A stretch of 64,000 nucleotides of DNA from Endozoicomonas sp. SESOKO1. Its GTDB lineage: Bacteria > Pseudomonadota > Gammaproteobacteria > Pseudomonadales > Endozoicomonadaceae. Made by a program: the position numbers and the translations under genes. The stretch covers positions 1 through 64,000 of the forward strand of contig NZ_JAHHPP010000379.1 in NCBI RefSeq assembly GCF_024606265.1, in the 5' to 3' direction. The notes under the pieces are model-generated. The model was not told the DNA's origin. It ran no database searches and worked only from the letters and a program-made list of their open reading frames with translations. Of this stretch, positions 34,217-45,640 are shown in pieces (position 1 is the stretch's first letter; each line of letters opens with the position of its first letter).

Positions 34217-35185
34217 TCAGGGTGAGACAGGTTCGATCGGGATTGAAAATATTTCTTCAGTCAGGTAACTGAAAGGCGTGGGGGAAGGAGGGGGTTCTGA
34301 TAATAATTCTGCTTTTTTTACATCAGCTGCCGACTTTGCTATTTCTCTCGCTACTTCTTTACTAAAGCCTCTTATCAGGGCTGAATGATAGGTGTTTGTT
34401 TTTTTATTTCTGATGGCAAGGCTCCGCCTGCCCTTATCCGATGCTGCGTATCTCGCCTGACTTGCCTTGCCTTTTATGGATGCGCGGTACCTGGCATTGC
34501 TTTTTGCTTTGCTCGCCTTGCCTTTCTCGGATGCGGCATATCTGGCTTTGTTCGCCTTAGCTTTCTCGGATGCAGCGTATTTGGTTTTGCCCGCATTGCC
34601 TGTTCCAGACGTGCGCACCTTTCCAGGTACAGGGGGCAGAGGTTCCCGGGAACCAGAAGGCTCAGTTGGTTTAAACTTTACCATTCCCCTGTTCATTTGC
34701 TGTTGCGTGTCTTTATTCAACGGACCAACTATAACAACTGGACTAACAACTGGACTGGGTGATGGCTGAGAAAAACTGACTGATGCATTTACCGAGGGGG
34801 ATTTCTGAGCAATTGGGTGATAGTTTTCTGAGGTTGAATCAATGAATGGATAATCATCATTAACAATTTTACTGTTAAGGTCACAAGGTGCAATTTCGTC
34901 AAGAACTTCTTGAGAATAAAACGGAGGAAGCAGTATTTCATTTTCCGTAGAGGGAATAGGATAAATTGAAAAATCTTTAAGTGAACGTATAGTAATTGGT
35001 ATAACCTGATCTGTTTCTGCCTGATTTAAATATTTATTAAAGAATGAATGAAATATATTCGTGGAATAGCCAGCTATGCCTGGCTCTGAACTGGAAGTGT
35101 CAGTTGGTATCGTATGCGCCCCTGGCAAACCCTGAAAATTTGAAAGGGCAGGAGTACTATTTGAATATAATCTGAATGTATTCAT
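34217..35185 (-). CDS. Modular repeat protein, family A (copy 3)
   Basis: A 322-residue protein, family unknown. N-terminal blocks shared with the genes at 23888 and 25094: RSLKDFSIYPIPSTENE, FYSQEVLDEIAPC, then SVSFSQPSPSP and PLNKDTQQQ. The C-terminal half is different from the others: short repeats with core ARYAASEKGKASK (residues about 195-270). It ends with the tail TEEIFSIPIEPVSP, which recurs out of frame behind the gene at 22870. The shared N-terminus with exchanged basic repeats is the mark of a modular family. Promoter element at 35212-35241. Confidence 0.68.
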   Translation of the reverse strand: MNTFRLYSNSTPALSNFQGLPGAHTIPTDTSSSEPGIAGYSTNIFHSFFNKYLNQAETDQVIPITIRSLKDFSIYPIPSTENEILLPPFYSQEVLDEIAPCDLNSKIVNDDYPFIDSTSENYHPIAQKSPSVNASVSFSQPSPSPVVSPVVIVGPLNKDTQQQMNRGMVKFKPTEPSGSREPLPPVPGKVRTSGTGNAGKTKYAASEKAKANKARYAASEKGKASKAKSNARYRASIKGKASQARYAASDKGRRSLAIRNKKTNTYHSALIRGFSKEVAREIAKSAADVKKAELLSEPPPSPTPFSYLTEEIFSIPIEPVSP

Positions 35186-35211
35186 TGAATTACGGCGTTA
35201 GTGAACTGCAG

Positions 35212-35241
35212 ATTCGACCACTCTTTTTTATATAAAGTTCC
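35212..35241 (-). promoter_or_regulatory. Sigma-E-like promoter element (copy 5)
   Basis: Minus strand: GGAACTT (35241-35235), 17 bases ending GTGG, then TCGAAT (35217-35212). The spacer is one base longer than in the other copies. The ATG at 35185 follows after a leader of about 20 bases without a Shine-Dalgarno sequence. Confidence 0.65.
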
Positions 35242-35491
35242 CGGCCTTTCACACATATCTCTCAATATCCCTCAATATTAATGTCAACCAATAATATCGA
35301 TGTAAAAATCTTCGCAAGCCAGCACCTGGTGGATGAGCAAGGCAATGAAGTCGGTTCCTATAGGAGCCGATGCCTGTACCAATCGTCATTTGTCCTGAGA
35401 CTGGTGGTTCATGGTGGAAGGAAAAGAACAGGGAGATCCTCCTATAGAAGGTAAAGGGAGCCAGGCTCCCTTTACTGGTTAAGAGGGCGTA
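35242..35491. other. Intergenic stretch with one weak small frame
   Basis: A plus-strand frame of 57 codons (ATG at 35281, stop ending 35454) is the only open stretch; it has no ribosome-binding site and no recognisable similarity. A hairpin (35451-35475) ends the stretch. I see nothing else. Confidence 0.4.
35451..35475 (-). terminator. Hairpin after fadH
   Basis: A perfect 10-bp stem (GTAAAGGGAG with CTCCCTTTAC) around a 5-base loop lies 17 bases after the fadH stop. No clear T-tract follows on the minus strand, so termination is probable but not certain. Confidence 0.6.
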
Positions 35492-37583
<2,092 letters not shown>

Positions 37584-37639
37584 GATATTTTGCATTGAAC
37601 ATCTTTTGTAGCAAACAGCAGACAGGTATTAAACGACAT

Positions 37640-38266
37640 ATGACTGCCAGAAAACCCTACCACCATGGCAACCTTCATCAGGAACTGCTCGAAGAGGCAA
37701 CCCGGATGATTGGCGAGCAGGGGGTGGATGGTATCTCCATGCGCACTCTGGCCGAACGGGTTGGGGTCTCCAGAACGGCGGCTTATCATCATTTTAAAGA
37801 TAAAAATGCACTGCTCTGTGCCATTGCCGAGCAGGGTTTTGAGAAGTGGCAGGCACATTTTGCACAACTGATGCGGGAACAGTCTGTGGATATGAATCGC
37901 TGGTTAAAGGCTTTTGTTCATTCCTATCTGGATCTTTCCCGGGAGCATCCTGAGGAGTACGACCTGATGTTTGGTCGCCCGGTCTGGAAAAATGGTGAAC
38001 CGACGGAGAGTCTGAAAGCAGCCTCTTTTGCCTGTTTTCAGGACTATGTATACCTTATCCGGCTGTTAGTAAAAGAGTTGGAAGAGGGGCAGGATAAGGG
38101 AAAACCATCAAAAGCTATTGATTGTCTGCGTCTTGCCCAGGTGAGTTGGAGCATGCTGCATGGTATGAGTCGTTTATTGAACGATGGTATTTACCTGGAT
38201 AGAAACTCCATTGATGCCATGTCGGACAGTGCCGTGGAAATGATTCTGGCAGCGGCAACGGTATAA
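37640..38266 (+). CDS. TetR-family transcriptional regulator
   Basis: A 208-residue regulator. The ATG at 37640 (MTARKPYHHGNLHQELL) fits the family start; the longer frame runs into the operator region. The DNA-binding helix-turn-helix is GVDGISMRTLAERVGVSRTAAYHHFKDKNALL. The C-terminal domain resembles the TetR_C_13/WHG type (YDLMFGRPVW). Because it stands back to back with fadH, it probably responds to an acyl-CoA or other fatty-acid signal and represses itself and fadH. Confidence 0.85.
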   Translation: MTARKPYHHGNLHQELLEEATRMIGEQGVDGISMRTLAERVGVSRTAAYHHFKDKNALLCAIAEQGFEKWQAHFAQLMREQSVDMNRWLKAFVHSYLDLSREHPEEYDLMFGRPVWKNGEPTESLKAASFACFQDYVYLIRLLVKELEEGQDKGKPSKAIDCLRLAQVSWSMLHGMSRLLNDGIYLDRNSIDAMSDSAVEMILAAATV

Positions 38267-38334
38267 GAAAAGTACATTCCCACGGTGGAGAGGCTGCGTT
38301 TGTGTATCACAGCCTGGTTGTCTCGGGTCATTGG

Positions 38335-39228
38335 TTATTTTTCAGCGGTAACGCTGACCAGAGTACTCAACGTACTTTTTTTACCGGGCATCAACAGTAC
38401 ACCTGATGCCAGATCTTTCCCATAGCGGGTTGATTCAACACAAACCATTGTCTCATAACCATCGTCACTCATATCCCCCATACTTCTGCTCAGGTCTTTC
38501 CATGGGTTCCAGATAATGGCCGAGTTATGGCCTTTATTACTGACATGGATAATGCGCTGGTTACCTTGATCATGGATTGCGATGGTTTCATCCGGGGCCG
38601 AATATATCCGGTCAATAGGTTGATTGATGATCAGGGCTTCTGATGTTTCACAGGGCAGATCATTTTGCAGGTTGTCAATATAGGAAGTGCCGGCTCCGGT
38701 AATCCAGGTTTCGGTTGCTTCGGCAATATTGAAGTAGGAGTGCAGAGCGCCACTCCATTGCCAGGGACTGTCGCCCGTGTTGATCATTTCCAGCTCTATG
38801 TACAGCGTTTCTCCCAGGGTAAAGGTCAGAACGGCGCTGAAGTCATGGGGCCAGATTGCATGGGTCTCTCTGGAGGCGCTGAGCTTCAGACGAATGGTTG
38901 TCGCCAGCCCATTTTCCTCGTGATCCAGCAACTGCCAGGTGCTGATTCGGGCAAATCCGTGTGAAGGAGTGCTAACAGGGCCAAACCAGGGCCAGCAGAC
39001 TGGAACGCCACCACGTATCGCTTTGCCTTGTGAAAAGATCGCTTTTTTACTGAGCCAGATAACGTCCTGATGCCCGGACGGTTTGAACTGAATCAGCTGG
39101 CCACCGTGGAGAGATATTGCCGCCTCACACGATGGACTTTGAATTTTCAGAATGGGCAGACCATTCATGCTATGCCTTGCAATGAAAGGGGTCAGTGTTT
39201 CTTCAAAAATCATGTCATTGGACAGCAT
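38335..39228 (-). CDS. D-hexose-6-phosphate mutarotase (YeaD-like)
   Basis: A 297-residue aldose-1-epimerase-fold protein. Family features: SLHGGQLIQFKPSGHQDVIWLS, IRGGVPVCWPWFG (substrate-phosphate region), the conserved ALHSYFNIAE with the catalytic His, and a late GYETMVCVEST with the catalytic Glu. It converts the anomers of glucose-6-phosphate and related sugars. Its transcript is separate from the arginine transporter to the right. Confidence 0.88.
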   Translation of the reverse strand: MLSNDMIFEETLTPFIARHSMNGLPILKIQSPSCEAAISLHGGQLIQFKPSGHQDVIWLSKKAIFSQGKAIRGGVPVCWPWFGPVSTPSHGFARISTWQLLDHEENGLATTIRLKLSASRETHAIWPHDFSAVLTFTLGETLYIELEMINTGDSPWQWSGALHSYFNIAEATETWITGAGTSYIDNLQNDLPCETSEALIINQPIDRIYSAPDETIAIHDQGNQRIIHVSNKGHNSAIIWNPWKDLSRSMGDMSDDGYETMVCVESTRYGKDLASGVLLMPGKKSTLSTLVSVTAEK

Positions 39229-39355
39229 CGGGTAAACCCTATTAACGTTCGCGCTTTCAGGAGTTTAGGGCATGGGTTGAACCACAGGGGTCATATAGAG
39301 CGCAGAGAAATGATTTTCTGCTTCCGGGTGATCTTTGTGGTTCAAAGAAAAGCCA

Positions 39356-40027
39356 TCAGGAGCGACTGAATGCCAGGACTTTGTGTTCCATCAACCGGAT
39401 CAGTAATGTCAGAACACCTGTCATGGTCAGGTAAATCAGGCCGGCCATGGTGAACACGGTTAATGTGTCGTAAGTTTGTGCGTTCAGTCTGGCAGCATAG
39501 CCCATCAGATCCATCAGTGTAATGGTGCTGGCCAGGGATGAGCCTTTCATCACAAGAATGACTTCGTTGCCATAGGCAGGCAGCGCGCGACGGGCGGCAT
39601 GGGGCAGGATAACCCGCAGCAGTGCCTGTCTGTGGGTCATGCCCAGCGCCATACAGGCTTCCCAGTCGCTGTTTGGCACAGCATCGATGGCTCCTTTGAA
39701 CAGCAAGGTGGAATAAGCCGCCGAGTTCAGGGCCAGGGCCAGCATGGCACAGAACCAGGGTTGGCTTAACCAGGGCCACAAGACGCTGTTTTTGATCACA
39801 TCAAACTGAGCCGGACCGTAATAAATCAGAAATATCTGGATCAACAATGGCGTGCCGGTAAACAACAGAATCTGAAGTTTGACCAGCCAGCTCAGTGCCC
39901 TTACTTTCAGGGAAAGCACGATGGTGAACAGGATGGCCAGCATCAGTCCGGTAAACAGGCTGACCAGGGTCAGTTCCAGTGTGGTGCCAAAACCTTTCAG
40001 CAGTTCGGGTAAATAGTCCATATTCAT
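39356..40027 (-). CDS. artM: Arginine-type ABC transporter permease ArtM
   Basis: A 223-residue inner-membrane permease of the His/Glu/Gln/Arg subfamily, with five predicted helices. The EAA loop [33 protein letters not shown], which contacts the ATPase, is clear. Four-base overlap with artQ. Last gene of the artPJQM-like operon, probably controlled by ArgR through the ARG box before artP. Confidence 0.88.
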   Translation of the reverse strand: MNMDYLPELLKGFGTTLELTLVSLFTGLMLAILFTIVLSLKVRALSWLVKLQILLFTGTPLLIQIFLIYYGPAQFDVIKNSVLWPWLSQPWFCAMLALALNSAAYSTLLFKGAIDAVPNSDWEACMALGMTHRQALLRVILPHAARRALPAYGNEVILVMKGSSLASTITLMDLMGYAARLNAQTYDTLTVFTMAGLIYLTMTGVLTLLIRLMEHKVLAFSRS

Positions 40028-40743
40028 GCTGTGGCCTCACCAGGGCTTACGGTTTTTTCAACAGGCCCTTCTGTCACGCTGTGACTGGATGTCAGGTGTC
40101 GATTAGAGCGGGACTTCATGCGCTCCAGTATATTCTGGCTGACTAGGGTAATTGCCAGGTAAATCAAGGCGGCAATACCATACCAGGTAAATGGCTCATA
40201 GGTGCTGGCGGCGGTCATCCTGGCCTGGAGTAATAAGTCATGGACACCAATCAGGGCAACCAGTGCCGTATCTTTCAGCAGTACCAGCCACTGGTTGCCC
40301 AGGCCGGGCAGGGCATGACGCCATGTTTGCGGCAGAATGATGCGAAAAAAACAATGAAAGCGACTGATACCCAGTGCTACCGCTGCTTCGGTCTGTCCTT
40401 TGGGGACAGCCATAAAAGCGCCGCGAAGCGTTTGTGAGGCGTAGGCTGAATAAATTAACGACAGGGCAATAGTGCCTGCAACAAACGGGCTGATTTCAAT
40501 AAACTCATCCGTTAACAGGAAAAGTGCATGGGTTGAACCGAAGTAAATGAAAAAGACCACCAGAATTTCCGGAAGTCCGCGCAATATGGCAACCACTGTG
40601 CTGGTGGCAAGCGCAAGGGGTTTGCAGCGGCTGAGTTCGGCAAGCGAAAAAGCGAGGGCCATTAACAGGCCCAGAACCAGTGATGACAGGGCCAGTCCCA
40701 GGGTCATCACGGTCGCTTCGGCGAAGAGAGTGGTCAGGCCCAC
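40024..40743 (-). CDS. artQ: Arginine-type ABC transporter permease ArtQ
   Basis: A 239-residue permease, partner of ArtM. The EAA loop is [34 protein letters not shown]. Helices include [19 protein letters not shown] at the N-terminus. It ends in a polar tail ([17 protein letters not shown]...). It starts 2 bases after the binding-protein stop and overlaps artM. Confidence 0.88.
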   Translation of the reverse strand: MGLTTLFAEATVMTLGLALSSLVLGLLMALAFSLAELSRCKPLALATSTVVAILRGLPEILVVFFIYFGSTHALFLLTDEFIEISPFVAGTIALSLIYSAYASQTLRGAFMAVPKGQTEAAVALGISRFHCFFRIILPQTWRHALPGLGNQWLVLLKDTALVALIGVHDLLLQARMTAASTYEPFTWYGIAALIYLAITLVSQNILERMKSRSNRHLTSSHSVTEGPVEKTVSPGEATA

Positions 40744-40745
40744 TG

Positions 40746-41522
40746 TTACCTCACTTCCGAAGAGTTGAAATATTTGGCATGCAGCTGCTGGTAAACACCG
40801 CTCGCTTTTACCTGGGCCAGTGCCCTGTTCAGTTTTTCAACCAGTGGGTCCCCTTTGCGGGCCGCGATGCCCATACCAATACCAAAGTAATTGGCGTCCT
40901 TTACTTCTTCCCCCACAGTTCGGTATTGACCTTTTCCCTGCTGATCCAGCCACTCACGGGCAACCGCTGTGTCGGCAAAAACCGCATCCACCCGGCCGTT
41001 GGTCATGTCCAGCAACGCATTTTGATAACTGTCGTATGGGCGGGTTTTCAAGCCCTGCTTTTCCAGTTTGTCGATCAGGTAGGCCTGATGGGTGCTCCCA
41101 TTTTGTACACCGACGGTTTTACCAATCAGATCTTTGGCGTCTTTAAAATCATTACTGATGCCAGCCACAAAGATGGCTGAGTTTTCATAATAAGGCTGGG
41201 TAAAGGCGACCTGTTCCATTCGTGTTGGTGTGATATCCATACCGGAAATGACAGCATCAAACCGACGGAATTTCAGGCCCGGGATCAAACTGTCAAAAGG
41301 CTGGTTGTTGAACTCACAGGTGGCATCCAGTTCGGCACAGATGGCATTAGCCAGTTCAACGTCAAAACCGGTCAGCTCATTCTTTTCATTAAAGAACTCA
41401 AAAGGAGGATAGGTCGCCTCCATACCGAAACGAATGGTTTCCTGAGCCTGGCTTATCCCGGAAAAAGAGAGGGAGGCGAAAGCAGCACTGGCCAGAGCGA
41501 AAGTAGCAACTATTTTTTTCAT
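40746..41522 (-). CDS. artJ: Arginine-type periplasmic binding protein
   Basis: A 258-residue periplasmic solute-binding protein. The ATG at 41522 begins a Sec signal peptide that ends near ISQAQ; the longer frame adds 18 unlikely residues. Family features: [52 protein letters not shown] with the ligand-binding Arg/Asp residues, and [13 protein letters not shown]. Arginine, ornithine or histidine are possible ligands; the ARG box favours arginine. It lies 50 bases after artP. Confidence 0.88.
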   Translation of the reverse strand: MKKIVATFALASAAFASLSFSGISQAQETIRFGMEATYPPFEFFNEKNELTGFDVELANAICAELDATCEFNNQPFDSLIPGLKFRRFDAVISGMDITPTRMEQVAFTQPYYENSAIFVAGISNDFKDAKDLIGKTVGVQNGSTHQAYLIDKLEKQGLKTRPYDSYQNALLDMTNGRVDAVFADTAVAREWLDQQGKGQYRTVGEEVKDANYFGIGMGIAARKGDPLVEKLNRALAQVKASGVYQQLHAKYFNSSEVR

Positions 41523-41572
41523 CGGGTTTTCCTTACAGACAGCTTGTTCTTGAAAGCAGTGGTTGGATCGAA

Positions 41573-42313
41573 TCAATGTTGAAGGTAACGTTTAAATGCA
41601 CCGGTTTGTGGGGCAGTGAATCGTTCGGCAGTTCCTTGCTCGACAATTTCCCCGTTTTCCAGATAGACTACGCGGCTGGCAATTTTCCGGGCAAAGTCGA
41701 CTTCGTGGGTAACCACCACCATGGTAATGCCAGAAGCCTGCAACTCGTTGATAATCTCCACAACCTGGTTGGTAATGGCCGGGTCCAGTGCGGCGGTGGG
41801 CTCGTCAAACAATAATACTTCCGGAGAGAGCATCAGCGCCCGGGCAATGGCTACCCGCTGCTGCTGACCACCGGAAAGGGACGAGGGCCAGGCGTTGACT
41901 TTATCCGGCAGGCCCATCCGTTCCAGCAGTCCCATGGCCTTGTCCCGGGCCTCTGCTTTTGACATACCCTGTTGAACGGGGGCTTCCATCAGATTCTCGA
42001 GAACCGTCATATGAGGCCACAGATGATACTGCTGGAAAACCATGCCGACTTTGCGTCTCAGCTGGCAGGCTTTTGTCGATGCATTGGAAGACGGCGATTT
42101 CTTTTGTGGAAAGCTGAATGCCATATCGGCTATGTGGAGAGAGCCCTGGTCCGGACTCTCAAGAAGGTTCAACATGCGTAACAGTGTGCTTTTTCCCGCA
42201 CCACTGGAACCCAGTAATACCGTTGTTTCTCCTTTACTGATGCTGAAGCTGATATCCCTTAGTACCTGGTGGCCACCAAAGGATTTGCTTAGGCTTTGTA
42301 CTGCGATGCCCAT
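41573..42313 (-). CDS. artP: Arginine-type ABC transporter ATPase ArtP
   Basis: A 246-residue polar-amino-acid ATPase. Walker [10 protein letters not shown] (residues 35-43), Q-loop [13 protein letters not shown], signature [15 protein letters not shown], Walker [14 protein letters not shown] and the switch [11 protein letters not shown] are all intact. First gene of the operon, divergent from argR with a shared ARG box. Confidence 0.92.
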   Translation of the reverse strand: MGIAVQSLSKSFGGHQVLRDISFSISKGETTVLLGSSGAGKSTLLRMLNLLESPDQGSLHIADMAFSFPQKKSPSSNASTKACQLRRKVGMVFQQYHLWPHMTVLENLMEAPVQQGMSKAEARDKAMGLLERMGLPDKVNAWPSSLSGGQQQRVAIARALMLSPEVLLFDEPTAALDPAITNQVVEIINELQASGITMVVVTHEVDFARKIASRVVYLENGEIVEQGTAERFTAPQTGAFKRYLQH

Positions 42314-42386
42314 TGCCTGAATCTTCTTTTGCCGGTTGCGATTTATGAAAGATTGTCCGGCATGGGTTAGATAAAATCAACAAAAA

Positions 42387-42404
42387 AGTGAATAAAAATT
42401 CATT
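42387..42404. promoter_or_regulatory. ARG box (ArgR operator)
   Basis: AGTGAATAAAAATTCATT is a perfect match to the 18-bp ARG box (WNTGAATWWWWATTCANW). It covers the -35 region of argR and stands 74 bases before artP. A second, weaker half-match (TTAGATAAAATCAAC) lies just to its left. Confidence 0.88.
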
Positions 42405-42427
42405 TCTTTGTGGTTAGGCTCTATAAT
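42399..42427 (+). promoter_or_regulatory. argR: argR promoter
   Basis: A perfect -10 box TATAAT (42422-42427) stands 17 bases after TTCATT (42399-42404), which overlaps the right half of the ARG box. ArgR bound there would block its own promoter. Confidence 0.65.
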
Positions 42428-42533
42428 TGCCGCATATTTCAGAACTGTTTTTTTTTAAATGCTGCGTCACTGAAGGCTTTCGGTCTATTGCAAATCGGCA
42501 GGCAGCATTTTCCTGAAAGGTTATTAGACGACT

Positions 42534-42992
42534 ATGACTAGCCAAAAACAGGATGCCCTGGTTCGTTCTTTCCGCCAGTTGCTTAAAGAAGAGCGCTGCG
42601 GCTCCCAGAGCCAGATTGTCACTCTTCTGCAGGAGCAGGGGTTTGACAATATCAGCCAGTCCAAAGTATCCCGCATGCTCAGCCGTTTTGGTGCGGTCCG
42701 GGCGCGCAATGCACTGAATGAACTGGTCTACTGCCTGCCCCCTGAGCTGGGTAAGATGGATTCCAGTATCGCGGTAAAAGACCTGGTTGAAGAAGTTGAC
42801 CATAATGAGTCCATGATTGTGATCAAAACCAGCCCGGGTGCCGCCCAGATGATTGCCAGGCTTCTGGACTCCATTGGGGTGAAAGGTGGGATTATGGGCT
42901 GTGTGGCGGGGGATGACACGATTCTTGTCGTCCCCGCCAGTGTTCAGGAGATTGAAGAGATTACGTTGAGTATTTCTGGGATGTTTAACTGA
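42534..42992 (+). CDS. argR: Arginine repressor ArgR
   Basis: A 152-residue ArgR. The winged helix has [26 protein letters not shown] with the SKVSR motif. The C-terminal hexamerisation and arginine-binding domain has [16 protein letters not shown] and [13 protein letters not shown] with the GDDT arginine ligands. It probably controls itself and the adjacent artPJQM-like operon in response to arginine. Confidence 0.94.
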   Translation: MTSQKQDALVRSFRQLLKEERCGSQSQIVTLLQEQGFDNISQSKVSRMLSRFGAVRARNALNELVYCLPPELGKMDSSIAVKDLVEEVDHNESMIVIKTSPGAAQMIARLLDSIGVKGGIMGCVAGDDTILVVPASVQEIEEITLSISGMFN

Positions 42993-43022
42993 GTTTGCCG
43001 GTTTGCTGTTGAAATATGGGTA

Positions 43023-44357
43023 TTATTCAGAGGCTTTTTTTTCGTCAAAATACAGTGATACGCTACTGGCTGGAAAAAAGATTTTGTTATCATCCGGAAT
43101 TTTTTTGGGGGGCGATGAGTAAAGTAATGGTGAATTTCTGGATATTTGGGATAACAACCATTTTTCGTCGTATCTCAATCGGCCTCGAATCTTACCCTGT
43201 TTCAGGTAGACGGACGGCTCTATTCCCAAGGCTACTTCATTAGCAGGGATTTTGAAGCTGATAAAAAGTAATCGTCCGGTATTGAGATAAAAACACGCCT
43301 GTCCCGATAGTGGGAATTCCGGTTTTGGGGTATTTCTCAGGCTGACAATATCGGTATTAATTTGTTTGTTAAACAGTGATGAAATTACATCATAAACCTC
43401 CTTCTGATCCTTGGTTAAGTAAAGGTATTTTATAAGTTCTCTTGGTGGCTCTTTTTTAAAAATTTTTATACTGTTCTGGGCAAGACAAAGGGGGTTGGGG
43501 GAAATATGTTGCCGCGATTCTTTCATAAAGCACCAGGCAGGCATTGAGGTAACTCGCTTAATCATTGCTTTATCATCAAATATCAGGTTACCGGATAGTA
43601 CGTAATTTTTCTGAAGTATTTTTGCCGCTATTCCCTGTGTGGCTAAATTCTTTTTGAAGAATACCTGGATGCACAACAAACTCCCCTTGGGGGAAATGCT
43701 GGCAAAACCTGAACTAAGGTCATCTTTGATGTATTCAAAGTTAGCGGTTACCTTCTTTCCCCTCAGCGCCCTGAGCGTCCTTATAATGGCCGAGTGGTTG
43801 ACAGAGGGTATATCAAGTAATGCGGGTATTGCTTTGGCTGAAGGAGCCTGGCCAACACTGGTGGTATCTGATCGCAATTTATCCACTTTGCATTTGGAAA
43901 TGCATTTGGAAATGGCTTGCGTCAGAGTGGCGTTTTTTCTGACCGACTCACCCTTATCAATGGGCGCGGGATTGTCAATGAGGGGCGTTCCCCCTAACGT
44001 ACTTGGAGACGGTGGTTCATCTGTCCCTGATAGAACAATATACTTTCTGCCTTTGACTATTTGCAGAATAGCTTCGCATATTGGCTCTTCGTCAAGCCCG
44101 GGGCCGTTGTCAGGAGCAACAGATATGTCGTGAAAGGCTACTGTGCCCATTTTTTCCAGCTCTGATGAGGTAGGAGTCCACACGGATGAGACAGTGAGGT
44201 GCGTTGATGCAGTGGTATCAGTACATACCTTTGTTTCGAGTGGATTGATACTTTCTGTTTCACGACCCAACCACAACGGGCGTTCGGCCTGGGGGGCAGG
44301 GTTGTACTGTGGCCAGCACGAGGCAACCACTATTGATGTTATTGATGCTTGATCCAT
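43023..44357 (-). CDS. Hypothetical protein, possible member of the sigma-E-like regulon
   Basis: A 444-residue protein I do not recognise, with no signal peptide or membrane segment. The first 150 residues are low-complexity and proline-rich (PSPSTLGGTPLIDNPAPIDKG). The rest looks folded, with an alternating beta/helix pattern (ANFEYIKDDLSSGFASISPKGSLLCIQVFF; QACFYLNTGRLLFISFKIPA) reminiscent of a repeated domain. A weaker copy of the shared promoter element is at 44408-44436. Lower GC than its neighbours suggests recent arrival. Effector role is inference. Confidence 0.6.
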   Translation of the reverse strand: MDQASITSIVVASCWPQYNPAPQAERPLWLGRETESINPLETKVCTDTTASTHLTVSSVWTPTSSELEKMGTVAFHDISVAPDNGPGLDEEPICEAILQIVKGRKYIVLSGTDEPPSPSTLGGTPLIDNPAPIDKGESVRKNATLTQAISKCISKCKVDKLRSDTTSVGQAPSAKAIPALLDIPSVNHSAIIRTLRALRGKKVTANFEYIKDDLSSGFASISPKGSLLCIQVFFKKNLATQGIAAKILQKNYVLSGNLIFDDKAMIKRVTSMPAWCFMKESRQHISPNPLCLAQNSIKIFKKEPPRELIKYLYLTKDQKEVYDVISSLFNKQINTDIVSLRNTPKPEFPLSGQACFYLNTGRLLFISFKIPANEVALGIEPSVYLKQGKIRGRLRYDEKWLLSQISRNSPLLYSSPPKKIPDDNKIFFPASSVSLYFDEKKASE

Positions 44358-44407
44358 AATTGCGAGCGTTACTTGATTGAAGCTTACTTCGATATTGTAT
44401 GAACTAA

Positions 44408-44436
44408 TTAAGAAAACATAAGGAGCAAATAGTTCC
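44408..44436 (-). promoter_or_regulatory. Sigma-E-like promoter element (copy 6, weak)
   Basis: Minus strand: GGAACTA (44436-44430), 16 bases, TCTTAA (44413-44408). Spacing and -10 box equal those of copy 4, but the spacer lacks the TATAAGA and GG features and the leader is about 45 bases. Confidence 0.4.
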
Positions 44437-44519
44437 CGGTGTAGCTACTTAGTTGGCAGGCTTGCCTACTGGTGGAGTTTTCCTGTTATTATTAGGCCTT
44501 TTTCAGGGCATTGATAAGT

Positions 44520-45638
44520 ATGAATCAGGCGACACTGACCGTTGCTAAAGTGTCTGACCCGACTGTTGTGATAACCCTGCGGGGAAGCTGGACGGTCAGT
44601 GGTGTTTTGCCAGCCCTGGATCAGCTTTCTGCCTTGCTGGATTGTGGTCAATTAAAAGCCGTTGCCTTTATTACCGGTGATGACTTTTCATGGGACTCCA
44701 GACTGCTGGCCTGGCTATTGGCTTGCCAGCGAATGCTTGAATCCTCCCAATGCCAGTTCGATCTCAGTGGTATGCCTGAGGATGTAGGCGATCTGTTCAG
44801 GCTTGCTAATACCGTACCTCCCAATAAGGCGCTACCACAAAGACACCAATCCCTGTTTCATCACCTGATCAACCGGGTCGCCCGCCTGGGGGATGAGTCG
44901 ATGGAGCTGCTGGCATTTACCGGCGATCTGGCACTGTCCCTGTGCTACTGGTTATCCCGTAAAGGATCCGCCCGCTGGTCAGATATTATTAACTTCTGCC
45001 ATCAGTCCGGTCCTTCTGCTTTGCCGATTATCACGCTGCAAAGTATTCTGATCGGGATGATTCTTGCTTACCTTGGCATGGTCCAGCTGCGGCAGTTTGG
45101 TGCCGAAGTCTATGTTTCCAATCTGGTGGGGGTTGGCATGGTGCGTGAAATGGGGGCATTGATGACGGCGGTGATCATGTCCGGTCGGACCGGTGCCGCC
45201 TATGCCGCCCAGCTGGGCACCATGCAGGTGAATGAAGAGATTGATGCATTAATAACGCTGGGTATAAAACCCATGGATTACCTGGTGTTACCAAGGACGC
45301 TGGCTCTGATCCTGACCATTCCCCTGCTCTGTCTTTACAGCAATATTCTGGGCATGATTGGTGGTGGCCTGGTCGCTACCAGTATGGATATTACCTGGTT
45401 GATGTACCTTTACCAGCTCAGGGATGCTATCTCATCCGGGGATATCATGACCGGTGTTTTCAAGAGCTTTATCTTCGCTGTATTGATTGCCATGGCCGGG
45501 TGTCGTGCTGGCCTGGCTTGTGGTCGCTCATCTGCAGCAGTAGGTCAGGCGACTACCAATGCGGTAGTGACGGCCATTATATATCTGGTGGTGGCAGACG
45601 CCGGGCTGAACATCCTTTTTTATCACCTGGGAATCTGA
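44520..45638 (+). CDS. MlaE-type lipid transporter permease with STAS-like N-terminus
   Basis: About 372 residues. Residues 1-100 resemble a STAS/MlaB-type domain fused in front; the remainder is a MlaE-family permease: LPIITLQSILIGMILAYLGMVQLRQFGAE, then VREMGALMTAVIMSGRTGAAYAAQLGTMQVNEEIDAL and a late GRSSAAVGQATTNAVV. The ATG at 44520 was preferred to the TTG at 44511. First gene of an operon with ATPase, MCE protein and lipoprotein; together these should move phospholipids between the two membranes. Confidence 0.88.
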   Translation: MNQATLTVAKVSDPTVVITLRGSWTVSGVLPALDQLSALLDCGQLKAVAFITGDDFSWDSRLLAWLLACQRMLESSQCQFDLSGMPEDVGDLFRLANTVPPNKALPQRHQSLFHHLINRVARLGDESMELLAFTGDLALSLCYWLSRKGSARWSDIINFCHQSGPSALPIITLQSILIGMILAYLGMVQLRQFGAEVYVSNLVGVGMVREMGALMTAVIMSGRTGAAYAAQLGTMQVNEEIDALITLGIKPMDYLVLPRTLALILTIPLLCLYSNILGMIGGGLVATSMDITWLMYLYQLRDAISSGDIMTGVFKSFIFAVLIAMAGCRAGLACGRSSAAVGQATTNAVVTAIIYLVVADAGLNILFYHLGI

Positions 45639-45640
45639 GC

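Noticed and set aside
39275-39345. Inverted repeat TTGAACCACA ... TGTGGTTCAA before the mutarotase gene
   Set aside because: The arms are far apart (about 50 bases) and match no known operator.
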